DNA of 64,000 nucleotides from positions 1-64,000 of the forward strand of contig CAMNDY010000008.1 of the NCBI GenBank assembly GCA_946535985.1, given 5' to 3'. Below are positions 41,008-51,500 of this stretch, piece by piece. This DNA is from an uncultured Treponema sp. Its GTDB lineage: Bacteria > Spirochaetota > Spirochaetia > Treponematales > Treponemataceae. The stretch's first letter is position 1; each line of letters starts with the position of its first letter. The position numbers and the translations under genes were made by a program. The notes under the pieces were generated by a model. It was not told where the DNA came from, made no database searches, and saw nothing but the letters and a program-made list of their open reading frames with translations.

Positions 41008-41856
41008 ATGTATAAAAAGATTTGTCCCTTGATATTCTTAGCTTCAGCTCTTTTCTCTTTGCTGTTTTTATCTTGTGGAATTGGTGAGATTATCACAGCT
41101 GATGTCCCTACAATAAGAAAAAATATTAAGTTAACATATGAATTCACAGATTCTGGATGTACATATTCCTGGACAACGCCTAATCATTTGGATTCTCATG
41201 CAATCCGCTTTTGTTTATCTGATAACGATTCCGACTCCCTAACTGGTTCTTCTAGTTATGGATCTTTTTACTGCAAAAAAATACCTGCTCAATATCGACA
41301 TCCAGATTATGGCGATGAGGTTAGCATAAATGCATCATGCACTTCTATAAATTTCAATTACCGCTTTGAAGGTATTACCCTATACCTTTGGGTGCAAATA
41401 GAAAACACCTTCTATAATCTTGGACAATTTACTTCTACAGAAACAGCCATAGAACCAATACAAAATTACATCAAACTTAATGTAGATGCTTCTGATCTTA
41501 ATAATTTAAAATTTCAATGGGCAATTCCAGATTATCTTAGTATAAATCCTATGTGCTTTCTTTTATCAACAGATGCAAATACTTTTTATTCACCAGATCA
41601 TGAATTTTATTGTCTTTCTGTTGATTCAAAATATCAGGAAACCTGTTATGGCGACGGCGTAAGCATTAAACGTAACTGTTACAAAGTAAGTAACGGGTAT
41701 AAACTATACGAGGTTTCAGCATCTTCGGTATCTCCGGGCGATTATTATCTATGGATTCAAATAGAAACTGGTTACTGGTATAATCTTGGCAAATTTGAAA
41801 CTCCTCCGACCCAGACCTCAGGTTCTATGGACGATTTACCCGAAAAATCGCGTTAA
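41008..41856 (+). CDS. Lipoprotein with two internal repeats, unknown function
   Basis: 282 aa. Signal peptide with lipobox FLSC. Two repeats of about 115 residues: each has a YSWTTPNHL / FQWAIPDYL-type start, a Y(C)xKxIPAQYRHPDYGDEVSI / VDSKYQETCYGDGVSI middle and an LWVQIExxxYNLGxF end. Paired cysteines are conserved between repeats, so disulfides are plausible. Beta-rich; no family recognised. The ribosome binding site is weak, but the promoter is strong. Confidence 0.65.
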   Translation: MYKKICPLIFLASALFSLLFLSCGIGEIITADVPTIRKNIKLTYEFTDSGCTYSWTTPNHLDSHAIRFCLSDNDSDSLTGSSSYGSFYCKKIPAQYRHPDYGDEVSINASCTSINFNYRFEGITLYLWVQIENTFYNLGQFTSTETAIEPIQNYIKLNVDASDLNNLKFQWAIPDYLSINPMCFLLSTDANTFYSPDHEFYCLSVDSKYQETCYGDGVSIKRNCYKVSNGYKLYEVSASSVSPGDYYLWIQIETGYWYNLGKFETPPTQTSGSMDDLPEKSR

Positions 41857-41917
41857 CCCATTTAATAAAGCCAATTATATTCTTCTTATCTTTTTTTTTC
41901 GTAACCAATATAAATAT

Positions 41918-41946
41918 TTGACGTTTAAATATTAGCATATTATAAT
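41918..41946 (+). promoter_or_regulatory. Promoter of the 41980 lipoprotein
   Basis: TTGACG (41918-41923), a 17-nt spacer and a perfect TATAAT (41941-41946). AAGGAG ribosome binding site follows. Confidence 0.8.
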
Positions 41947-41979
41947 TACTGTATATTCATATATACAAGGAGATATCAT

Positions 41980-43218
41980 ATGATTAAAACAAAGATACTT
42001 GGAGTACTTGCTCTGATGGCTATGGGTATGGCCTTGATTAGTTGTCAACCAACAACAGGCGGTAATAGTGATAAAAACATAATTGATGGAGTTGATTATG
42101 GTAACTACCCTACAAATGCTCTTATTACTGTTAAAAACGAATCACAGAATAATATTGTTCTTTTCAAAGGATTACCTTCACAGAAAAATATTTTAGGCGG
42201 AATCAAAGCTGGATCTACAACAACCCTCAAAAAGAATTCTTCATTTACAACCAGCGGAGATTTTGTTGTTTATGTAGTTACAGCAGATGATTATAGAAAG
42301 AATTTTGCAAATCTATCTGTATTGGATGGTGCTCCATATACAACATTCTATGCTGTTTATAATGATAATTCTAAGAACACTGATTATATTTACAGAGTTT
42401 CTGGTCTTCTTGGTGGAACAAACAAGATTATTATTGATAACGGAACAAAATACAATGTTGAATTAAGAAATATGGGTACACATGGTGACTCACTTTGTTT
42501 CAGCCTGGCAGGTACATATAACAAGACTTATTATGTTGATGATGCCGCTGCCGACAATGATGGCCAGGTTATGCTTTTCCCTGTATTCAGAAAATATGAT
42601 TCAAATACAAAAGAAATTTTTGATGTATTCCCAAAATACCAGACAGGAAAGCATGCTGGCGAAGTAAAATCTGAATTAATTGGTTTTGATGAAGATAACT
42701 CTGAATTCCAGTTTAACGCTGAAACATGGGTTAAAGGAATCAAATTCTCTCCAAGTGCTGCATATATTCAGATTACAAACAATGCTGATCAGGGCTTAAA
42801 CTTCTTTACAGGTGCAAATAAACCTGCAGAAACAACATCTACTGGTGGAAAAGTAATTAATACTGGTAAATCATTGTTGTTCCCTATTCCTATGACTAAA
42901 ATATCAGAAATTGAATATAAAGAATCAGAAACAGTAGCAGGTTATCGCCTTGGAAACAAGAGAGAATCTGAAATTTATCTGTTCGGAACTAAGGACAAAA
43001 CAGTTACTCTCAAAGGTGGCTATATTTATTCATTTACTGTATCTGGCGGAATGGAAGAAGGCTATCTTGTAACTCCTGACGAAGAAGAAGTCGGAGCAAA
43101 AGTAAAACAACTCAAAACTGCAAAATACTTTGACAATGAAGGTGTTGAACACGCTGCTGAATATGAAGAGGTAGAAATTACAGAAAAAGTTCTCAAGGCA
43201 GTACCTTACGAGTTCTAA
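41980..43218 (+). CDS. Beta-rich lipoprotein, unknown function
   Basis: 412 aa. Type II signal peptide with LISC. It contains two similar units that open with ITVKNESQNNIVLFKG (residue about 47) and YIQITNNADQGLNFFTG (about 263) and end in a GGYIYSFTVSG-type strand, suggesting tandem Ig- or C2-like sandwiches. The next gene (43298) opens with a related segment (LEITNNSSYIVDVYY), so the two are probably paralogues. No enzyme motif. Strong promoter and ribosome binding site; a terminator follows at 43246-43286. Confidence 0.65.
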   Translation: MIKTKILGVLALMAMGMALISCQPTTGGNSDKNIIDGVDYGNYPTNALITVKNESQNNIVLFKGLPSQKNILGGIKAGSTTTLKKNSSFTTSGDFVVYVVTADDYRKNFANLSVLDGAPYTTFYAVYNDNSKNTDYIYRVSGLLGGTNKIIIDNGTKYNVELRNMGTHGDSLCFSLAGTYNKTYYVDDAAADNDGQVMLFPVFRKYDSNTKEIFDVFPKYQTGKHAGEVKSELIGFDEDNSEFQFNAETWVKGIKFSPSAAYIQITNNADQGLNFFTGANKPAETTSTGGKVINTGKSLLFPIPMTKISEIEYKESETVAGYRLGNKRESEIYLFGTKDKTVTLKGGYIYSFTVSGGMEEGYLVTPDEEEVGAKVKQLKTAKYFDNEGVEHAAEYEEVEITEKVLKAVPYEF

Positions 43219-43245
43219 TTTCTGGCTGATTGCCTGATTTCAAAA

Positions 43246-43286
43246 TGTCACCCTGAATACAGTACTTTTAGGGTGGCATTTTTTTT
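43246..43286 (+). terminator. Terminator directly before the 43298 gene
   Basis: TGTCACCCT / AGGGTGGCA stem (one G-T pair), then eight Ts, immediately followed by the next gene's ribosome binding site (GGAG at 43287). Confidence 0.85.
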
Positions 43287-43297
43287 GGAGATGATTT

Positions 43298-45253
43298 GTG
43301 AAAAAGAATCTTGTTATTTTATTTTGTTGTTTTTTTATTCTTTCATTAGTATCTTGCTTTGGCCCGAATACTCCTGAAAAAAAGGATCCTGATAACGAGT
43401 CTCAGAAAAAAGTTAAAACTCTGGAAATAACTAATAACAGCTCATATATAGTAGATGTTTATTATGCAAATAATCCAAATATTAACGATACAATTATTGC
43501 AAAGCTTCCTGCTAAAACAACTAAAAATGTTGATCTAGAATATTTAACTGAAGAAAAAGGTGCTGTATTTTATTTTGTTTATAATTTGACCTTTGGACAG
43601 GAAAATATTTACTTCCCTTATTATCCAGACAATTCAGACCAGAATCATAAAGTTGTAGATTTATCAAAAGACAATAAGATTACAATTGATGAAATTACAA
43701 ACTGCGAAACAAAATCATCATTTCTTTTTGTAGAAAATAACACATCTTCGGATTTTTATATTTTATTAAAAAATTCAAGAATCAGACCTTATGAAAGTGA
43801 AGATGTTTATATAAAACCCGGTCAAACAGGTGTTTATGAAATAGGTGAAAACAACTCTGGAATTAATAAGCGCCTTGCTTCAGAAGCTACAATTAATATG
43901 GATAGCGTTAATTACGCCCTTCCTTCCATCACCTATGAATCTGGAAAAATCTACACTGTTACAGTTGTAAATAACACCGAAAACGGAGCAACAGAAAAAA
44001 TTAAAGCAACTCTCAAGGCCGTTTCTCCATTTAATATTGATACAGCAAAAAAAATGTGGAGCTTTAGCGATTCAGATTTCTTGTATAACTGGGACGATGG
44101 AATAAAACCTGTAATAAAAACTGCATATTCTAAACAAGATGGCAGCATTATGATGGGAACTCTTAAATCGGATATCAGTAGTGTTGGAGTAATTAAGATT
44201 AATCAATATGGAACTTGTACAACTATAGGCCAGTTCTGCAGAACATTACAAAACAGCAATTCCAAAGCAGAATCTCTCTTAAATGTTGTAGATTTTGCAG
44301 AACAGTCAGATGGTTCTATTGTTATGCTACTTTCGTATGAAACAGAAGAAGGATATACAGAACATATGCTGGCTGCTTTTGATTTTGAAAAAAAACTGCA
44401 GCTCTGGAAATCCACTTTCCCAAATACAATGTTGTTCCGTGCTGATTCTGCAAATAAACTTCTCCTTTTAGAAGATAACAAAGTTGTTGTTGTTGGAGCA
44501 GAAATTCTCCCTCCTCCACAAGATTCTAATGCAGAATACGTATTCTCTCCTTATGTCGGAGTATTTGATTATACAACAAAAAGTTCTGATGGCCAGTTGA
44601 ATATCAAAAACGATGACGGCTGTCACACATATAATTTACAGACAACTTTTGAAAAAGAAAGCCAGTTCTGTTCTGCTTATTATGACGACACAAATATTTA
44701 TGTCTGCGGTTTTACCGATTTTGACGAAAACTATAACCCTGCAAATCATAAGGGCATTGTTTATAAATTTGATAAAGATTTATCTAACGCAGAAGAAATA
44801 TACACACAAGACAGATGCCTTTTCTTTACAATTAGCGGAAATGGAAATAAATGGTATACCTGCGGTGAATACTGCATGGAAAACAGAAAGCTTTTAGGCT
44901 GTTATGTTTCTTCAACTATGCTGCAAAAAGATCAGAATACAAATCCTGTGTACCACTTTGGTGCAAAAGAAAACACATGGTTTAATCAGCTTTGTACTTA
45001 CGACAACATGATTGTTATGTGTGGCCAGACTTGCAAAGATACTAAAGCCAAAGATTCACCTTTACCATTTGTTATTGCCTTTGATTCAGAAGGAAATGAA
45101 CTTTGGGAAAACCTTTCATACAAAAAATGGGCTACAGCTTTGAATATCATTCCAAACACAATTGGAACCTATATTCTTCAGCTTACTGATGCGGATAACA
45201 AACAGATTCGTTTTGTAAGTGCCGACTTTTTGGGAAACGAAGTTTCTAACTGA
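43298..45253 (+). CDS. Large lipoprotein, sandwich domains plus propeller-like region
   Basis: 651 aa, GTG start with GGAG 7 nt upstream. Lipobox LVSC. Residues 45-230 resemble the sandwich units of the 41980 protein. Residues about 250-645 have repeated DGSI/GxxxVxG-type strands (KQDGSIMMGTLKSD, SDGSIVMLLSYE, TNIYVCGFTDFD, NMIVMCGQTC), consistent with a beta-propeller. No catalytic motif. It has no promoter of its own that I can see; the terminator at 43246 would have to be read through. It is followed after 15 nt by a DUF3298-type lipoprotein. Confidence 0.65.
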   Translation: MKKNLVILFCCFFILSLVSCFGPNTPEKKDPDNESQKKVKTLEITNNSSYIVDVYYANNPNINDTIIAKLPAKTTKNVDLEYLTEEKGAVFYFVYNLTFGQENIYFPYYPDNSDQNHKVVDLSKDNKITIDEITNCETKSSFLFVENNTSSDFYILLKNSRIRPYESEDVYIKPGQTGVYEIGENNSGINKRLASEATINMDSVNYALPSITYESGKIYTVTVVNNTENGATEKIKATLKAVSPFNIDTAKKMWSFSDSDFLYNWDDGIKPVIKTAYSKQDGSIMMGTLKSDISSVGVIKINQYGTCTTIGQFCRTLQNSNSKAESLLNVVDFAEQSDGSIVMLLSYETEEGYTEHMLAAFDFEKKLQLWKSTFPNTMLFRADSANKLLLLEDNKVVVVGAEILPPPQDSNAEYVFSPYVGVFDYTTKSSDGQLNIKNDDGCHTYNLQTTFEKESQFCSAYYDDTNIYVCGFTDFDENYNPANHKGIVYKFDKDLSNAEEIYTQDRCLFFTISGNGNKWYTCGEYCMENRKLLGCYVSSTMLQKDQNTNPVYHFGAKENTWFNQLCTYDNMIVMCGQTCKDTKAKDSPLPFVIAFDSEGNELWENLSYKKWATALNIIPNTIGTYILQLTDADNKQIRFVSADFLGNEVSN

Positions 45254-45268
45254 TAATCAGGAATTGTC

Positions 45269-45925
45269 ATGCTAAAGAAATCACAGATTATAAAATCCTT
45301 TGTTTTGATTTTTTCCCTTCTCTTATTTTCTTCATGTAATGAAAAAGAAAATATTTCTATTAATTTAGAACAGGAAAATCTTCCATACCTGCAATACAGC
45401 CTGCAGCTTCCAGAATATCCCGACTATCCTGATTTATCTGTAAAAATTAATACAATGCTCAGAACCGATTTTGAAAAATACAAAGATTTTGCCCAGTTGG
45501 AATGGGAATATGATCCTTCAGACATTTACACCTATCGCACTCTTTTTGAAGATCATTCGAACAAGGACTATATTAATATCTTAATCAGGAAATTTATTTA
45601 CTGCGGGCCTGGCATGGAAGATGATTACTTTATTACATTTTGCTGGGATAAAAGGTTAAACAAGCTTGTTACTATAGAAGAAGTTACAGGTTTTACAAGT
45701 ATAGAGCTTATGGAATATTGCCGTAAATATGTAAAATCTAATCTAAAAGATGTTGAGCCTCAATCTCGTAATTATGTAGATTCATACATTGATCATGAAC
45801 TTAATGAAAATCTAAATAATTATTCGCATTTTACAACATCTAAAAAAACGGTAACTATTTATTTTGCCAGCGGAAACTCTGCGCCAAAAGGCTTCGGCCC
45901 GCAAGAGATAATACTCAAAAAGTGA
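45269..45925 (+). CDS. DUF3298/PdaC-like lipoprotein
   Basis: 218 aa. Lipobox FSSC. The mature part looks like the DUF4163/DUF3298 pair found in RsiV and PdaC: an N-terminal segment with LPEYPDYPDLSVKINTML, a central FCWDKRLNKLVTIEEVTGF and a C-terminal KTVTIYFASGNSAPKGFGP strand, where family members have an 'iyF..y.iap.a.G' pattern. These domains bind glycans or lysozyme in known cases; here that is inference. It lies 15 nt after the 43298 gene, so is probably co-transcribed. Confidence 0.65.
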   Translation: MLKKSQIIKSFVLIFSLLLFSSCNEKENISINLEQENLPYLQYSLQLPEYPDYPDLSVKINTMLRTDFEKYKDFAQLEWEYDPSDIYTYRTLFEDHSNKDYINILIRKFIYCGPGMEDDYFITFCWDKRLNKLVTIEEVTGFTSIELMEYCRKYVKSNLKDVEPQSRNYVDSYIDHELNENLNNYSHFTTSKKTVTIYFASGNSAPKGFGPQEIILKK

Positions 45926-45986
45926 TTTTATTGAATTAAATATTTCTATGTATTAAAATATTTAGTGTATATTTGGAGGTTTATCT

Positions 45987-48521
45987 ATGAAAAGAATCCT
46001 TACGAAATTATTTTTTAGTACGATTATTACAACTTTTATACTAGCTCTATCAAGCTGCTTTCCTAGCAGTAATTTTTATTCAGAAATTACAAGTATTTCC
46101 AACATTGATTATAATAATAGTATACATCTTTCAGCAGATGAACAGTATCAATTGGATTGGTATTATAGCACTACATCTTCTAATTTTAATCAGGTTTCTA
46201 TAACAGGTAATTATTCGCTCTTTAAAATAGAAGCCAGCAATCCTTCTATATGTTCAGTTTCTTCTAATGGAGTTATAACAGCCCTTATGGGTGGAAGCTC
46301 TATGATTACTATTACACCAAAAAATGGAACTGGTTATATCTGGTATGATGTTTATGTTTCAGGACCAACATATACTGTAGAAAGTATTGTTCTTAATACC
46401 ACAACAAAAACATTGTCTCCAGAATGCAGTGATTCTATCTATTTTAGAGTAAATCCTTATTATGCACCAAATACCGAAGTTACTTGTAAATCTTCGGATG
46501 AAAGCATTGTAACAGCCTCTATTTCTGGTAACTATTTGTATTTAGCTTCGGGTACTGAACTTGGCACTGCAACAATTACTCTTACCTCTGTTGATAATCC
46601 TTCTGTTACAGCAACATGTACAGTTACAGTTACCGATGGTTATACTCCTCAATACAAGGTTACTTCACTTACTATGTCTAATGAATACTTATTCCTTGAT
46701 ATTGGAGAAACAGCAACCCTTTCTGTTACTCAAACTCCAAGTACTGCTCGTGATGATGTTACATGGTCTTCAAGTAATAAAGCTGTAGCAACTGTTTCCG
46801 GAGGTCTTGTTAAGGCAATTAAGAGCGGAACTGCCGTAATTACTGCTACTTCTAGAGATAATCCAGACGTAAGCACAACCTGCGAAGTAACAGTAAGTAA
46901 TAATCAATATATTCAAGTTACAGGATTATCTTTCTCTCCTTCTTCTGTCAGCATAGAAAGAGGTGATTCAACAACTGTGTCTGTTACTGTAACTCCAAGT
47001 AATGCAAAACCAAAATTGACCTGGACTTCTTCATCATCATATTTTACATTTGCTCCTAATGAAAACGATCCTACAAAATGTACTGTAACAGGAATTTCGG
47101 ATGGAAGCGGTTATCTAAATGTTAAATTAGATAATGACAATTCTATCTATGCTTCTGTACAAATTGTTGTTAAGAAACCAGCTGCCCGTTCTGCAGATCA
47201 ATTCTTCTGGGGAACCTGGATTCGTATGGATAACGGAAACAAGATTATTATTGAAGATAAACAGCTGGTATCCGGTTATTATACCTATGATATCACACGG
47301 GACTCTACTTCAGAAAAACTTGTTATTGATGGAACAATTGGTTCTGGAATTTCAGAGTTTACTAAAAAAACTCAGAATGTAATTGAAGCAAAAGAAGGAA
47401 ATGCAGTTATTCCATTCTACAGACAGGGCGGTACACAACTTGATTACACATTAAAAGTTGTTGGAAATGCAGATTTGGTTTCTCGCGCCGCATCGGGGCT
47501 TGGTGGTCTGGCAGTTAAAGGTACATCAAAGAAATTCAAATCATTTGAAAGCGATGGAGAAACACAAGCAGATGGAACAGTCTCTCTTAAAGCTCCTGTT
47601 CAAGGTGATATCCAGACAGTTTCTATTACTCTTCCAGCTTCTGGGAATGAAGAATCAAGAAGTATTATTGTTGATAATCTTAAAATAGAAAACTCTGGTG
47701 ATTATATGGGAACCGTTGCCATTGCCGGAAAAGATGATTACAGTCTTAAGATTACAGGTATAATTGATGATTCCGAAAAGACAAATGGCTATTTGTACGC
47801 CGGCCACACTTATACTATGCATCTTGAAATCAAGAACACAAGTGAAGTAGTTGCCGAATACTCCGTATTATCTATTTCTCCTAATGAAGGCGATACCTTT
47901 ATTACATTATCCAGCAATGAAACAGATATGCCAAATTTAGGAGCATTCTCTGTTCCAACAATTAACCCTGGCCAAAAAGAAGAAAGAGACATTCAGATAA
48001 CAATTGGAGATTTTTCAGACGCAGCCTACAAAGATACAAAAATTAATATTGAAATTATTAATGACACAGGTTGGGTAGATTTTGTTCCAATCCGCGTATT
48101 TAGTGGAGAAACAAAAATTACATTTAATGCAGGTCCTGCAAGAAATTCTAATGCTTCATTAAATGGATTCTTGATTTTCCCTGACGGAAATAGCCAATTC
48201 TTCAGAGTTCCACAGGATGATTTTAAAACAATCAGCGTTCCAAAGTTTAAACCAACAGATACTTATAAGCTTGTATTCTGTGGAGCCACAGTAGAAGGAA
48301 ATCTTTCTAATTCAACAGAATTGTTCTATACAGTTTCTCTTTCAAACACAAAGAAAGAACTTCATGATGCTGCAACAATCTCTGCTACAGCCTTAAGAAA
48401 TATTCAAACCTTTGGCGAAAAGAATGAAACAGAAGATGCTACCTTTACCATTGAAGAAGATTTTGAAGCATATTTAGGACAAGGCGACACCGACTTCTAC
48501 TCTTTGAAGATCTCCAACTAA
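45987..48521 (+). CDS. Lipoprotein with tandem BIG2 immunoglobulin-like domains
   Basis: 844 aa. Lipobox LSSC. Residues about 35-385 hold four Ig-like group 2 (BIG2) units; clear ones are VTSLTMSNEYLFLDIGETAT through TATSRDNPDVSTTCEVTV, and VTGLSFSPSSVSIERGDSTT onward. BIG2 units are common in surface adhesins. The remaining 450 residues are beta-rich without a family I can name. A GTWIRMDNGNKIIIEDKQL segment near 410 starts the unknown part. Strong GGAGG ribosome binding site. Last of the six lipoproteins. Confidence 0.78.
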   Translation: MKRILTKLFFSTIITTFILALSSCFPSSNFYSEITSISNIDYNNSIHLSADEQYQLDWYYSTTSSNFNQVSITGNYSLFKIEASNPSICSVSSNGVITALMGGSSMITITPKNGTGYIWYDVYVSGPTYTVESIVLNTTTKTLSPECSDSIYFRVNPYYAPNTEVTCKSSDESIVTASISGNYLYLASGTELGTATITLTSVDNPSVTATCTVTVTDGYTPQYKVTSLTMSNEYLFLDIGETATLSVTQTPSTARDDVTWSSSNKAVATVSGGLVKAIKSGTAVITATSRDNPDVSTTCEVTVSNNQYIQVTGLSFSPSSVSIERGDSTTVSVTVTPSNAKPKLTWTSSSSYFTFAPNENDPTKCTVTGISDGSGYLNVKLDNDNSIYASVQIVVKKPAARSADQFFWGTWIRMDNGNKIIIEDKQLVSGYYTYDITRDSTSEKLVIDGTIGSGISEFTKKTQNVIEAKEGNAVIPFYRQGGTQLDYTLKVVGNADLVSRAASGLGGLAVKGTSKKFKSFESDGETQADGTVSLKAPVQGDIQTVSITLPASGNEESRSIIVDNLKIENSGDYMGTVAIAGKDDYSLKITGIIDDSEKTNGYLYAGHTYTMHLEIKNTSEVVAEYSVLSISPNEGDTFITLSSNETDMPNLGAFSVPTINPGQKEERDIQITIGDFSDAAYKDTKINIEIINDTGWVDFVPIRVFSGETKITFNAGPARNSNASLNGFLIFPDGNSQFFRVPQDDFKTISVPKFKPTDTYKLVFCGATVEGNLSNSTELFYTVSLSNTKKELHDAATISATALRNIQTFGEKNETEDATFTIEEDFEAYLGQGDTDFYSLKISN

Positions 48522-48583
48522 ATAGACCGCAAAAAATAAATTTCATTTGCATTTCTCGTTAAATTGCAAGATAATATACTATT

Positions 48584-51500
48584 ATGAGAAAAAAGTATCT
48601 TCTTATAAATATATTATCATTTCTCATTTTTTTGCGGGGATTTGCACAGAATTCTTTTTTTGATAATTATGTTTATCAGTCCTGGAGCGCCTTTGGGGGG
48701 CTTACGGGAACTACGGCTAATGACATTTACCAGACAGCAGACGGATATATTAATATTGGAACTTACGAAGGGCTTGTTACCTTTGATGGGGTTGAATTTA
48801 CAGCGCTTAACAGGGCTATAGACAGAAACTATAACTTTGTTTCGGTTCGCGTTATTTTGCAGGATTCCCGGGGTAACTTGTGGCTGGGTTCTAACGATGA
48901 AGGTCTCCACAAGATCTCTGCAAAAGAATCGGTGTCTTATACTATCGAAGAAGGGCTGCCAAATAACTCAATCCGCGCCCTTGAAGAAGATCAGGATGGT
49001 AATATCTGGATTGGCACTGCCGGTGGTGTTGTTTATCTTACTCCGGAGGGCCATCTTATTACCCCTCAGTTTGCACCGGGAACTACTGCAAGTGGTGTTA
49101 TTGCTTCTCATATCTTTTGTGATTCTGTTGGCCGCATTTGGCTTACAATTTCTAACGAAAACGGTCTTTTTCTTCATATGAACGGGGTTTTCCGCCCGCT
49201 GATTGAGTTTGAAAAGTTTGGCCGCTATTTTGTTACCTCAATTTTTCAGGATTCTCATAATATTTTCTGGATTGGGCTTGGCGACCGTGGTATGTACCGC
49301 ATGGAAAAGGGCGTTGCCACAAAGGTGGAGTCAAATACCATTCTTGATACAATTCCTACAACCTCAATTCTTGAAGATAAAAACGGCAACATCTGGTTTG
49401 GAACAGAAAAAGGACTTGTTGTTTACAACTACAAAGAGTTCTTTCAATACCAGGGGGCTCCAGAACTTGCAAATTCAAATATAAATAAAATCATCCAGGA
49501 CCGCGAAGACAATATCTGGTTTGCAACAGACCGTAACGGTATTGGTAAAATGACTCACGGTAAGTTCAAGCTTAGCCGATTAAATCTTACTGTGAATGGT
49601 CTTGATGAAGATAAAGATGGAAGGGTTTGGGCTGCTACCGATAACGGAGTTTTATGCTATAAAGATGACGAGCTCGAACAGAACATGCTCACAGAATATA
49701 CAAAAGGCCTTCGTATCCGCCATGTTGAAGTTACTTCTGACAATAAAATCCTTGTAAGCTGCTATACTGCTCCGGGTCAGATTATTTATGACGGAAAATC
49801 CATAAAGTACTGGTCTACTGCAGAAGGGCTTGTTGGCGACAAGGTGCGTGTTGCAATTGAAACAGCTCCTCAGGAATATTACGTTGGAACCACAACTGGT
49901 CTTAGTATAATTCACCCGGATGGCTCTATTTCTAACTTTAAGCAGGCAGAAGGTCTTGAAACAGAATATGTAATGGCTGTTTATAAAGATACTCACGGTA
50001 TTATCTGGATTGGTACAGATGGCGGCGGTATTTATCTTATGAAAGATGAGAAAATCTTTTCTCACCTCACCTCTACCTATGGCATTGCAGGAAACGTAAT
50101 TTTTAAAATTACACAGGATGAAAAAAACAACTACTGGATTTGTACAGGAAGCGGTATTACCCGCATAGAAGATTTTAATCCCGAAAAAGGATTGCGCTTC
50201 AAATGCACTACTCTCAATTCCGAAACAGGTCTTGGCACAAACTCTGTTTTCCAGATTCTTTTTGATATTAACAACAACGCCTGGATTACAAACAATCACG
50301 GAATTGCTATGATTTCCAATAGTGATTTGTCCAACTTCCTTGCAAATAAGCAGCGTATTGTAAATGCAAAATACTTCAGCAAAAACGATGGTCTTGATTC
50401 TGCAGGCCCAAGTTCAACTGCCCGTTCAATTGTAGATTCGCAGGGACGCTTGTGGTTTACCCTGGTTGATGGAATTGCAATTTACGACCCCGCAAAAACT
50501 CAGGATACTTCGGTTACTCCGCTTGTTCATATTCAGACTATTACGGTTGATTCTGTTGAACACAAAAACAACGGCGACACCATTTATCTTAAACCGGGGA
50601 CCAAGCGCATTGATATTAAATTTACAGGAATCAGTTTTGATGCACCTGAGCGTCTTATGTTCAAGCATATGCTTACAGGCTTTGAATCTGATTACACTGC
50701 TCCAGATATGAAGCGCGTTGTTTCTTACACAAACCTTGCGCCTGGTAAACATTCCTTTAAGGTATACGCAATAAACGGAAATGGAATAGAATCAAATAAC
50801 GATGAAATGATGTTCTTCTTCCAGCGCCCTTATATTTACCAGCGTGCGGGCTTCTGGGTTATTCTTTTGATTGTTCTTGTTGGAAGCGGTATTTTCTACT
50901 TCTACCAGCGTGAAAAACGAATTATGAAAGAAAACCTGCGCCTTGAAGCTCTTGTTAAAGTTAGAACAGCCGCTTTGGAACAGGAAAAAATCAAATCTGA
51001 TAATCTTCTTCGTTCTATTCTTCCAGATAAAATTGCAGACAAGCTCAAAGAAGCTACCGGTAATAAATCATTTGGAGAGAACTTTGAAAACGTTACCCTC
51101 CTCTTCTCTGATATTGTAGGCTTTACAAAAGTTTCCAGCGGACACACTGCTAAGGAAATTGTTACTGCCCTTAATGAATTGTTCAGTATGTTCGATGAAC
51201 GCGCAAAGCAGATGGGTGTAGAAAAAATCAAGACAATTGGAGATGCTTACATGGCTGCCTGCGGTGTTCCTGAAGCAAACGAAGATCATGCAAAAATCAT
51301 GATAAACTTTGCGAAAGGAATGTACCAGGATCTTGCAAAATACAACGAAACTGCAAAAATTCAGTTTAATATAAGAATTGGTCTTAACTGCGGTCCTGTA
51401 ACTGCAGGTGTAATTGGAACTCATAAATTTATCTATGATGTCTGGGGCGACACCGTTAACGTTGCAAGCCGAATGGAAACTGCCGCTAACCCTGGAGCCA

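Noticed and set aside
49652-50299. 215-codon minus-strand frame opposite the sensor cyclase
   Set aside because: Antisense shadow over propeller repeats; composition not protein-like.
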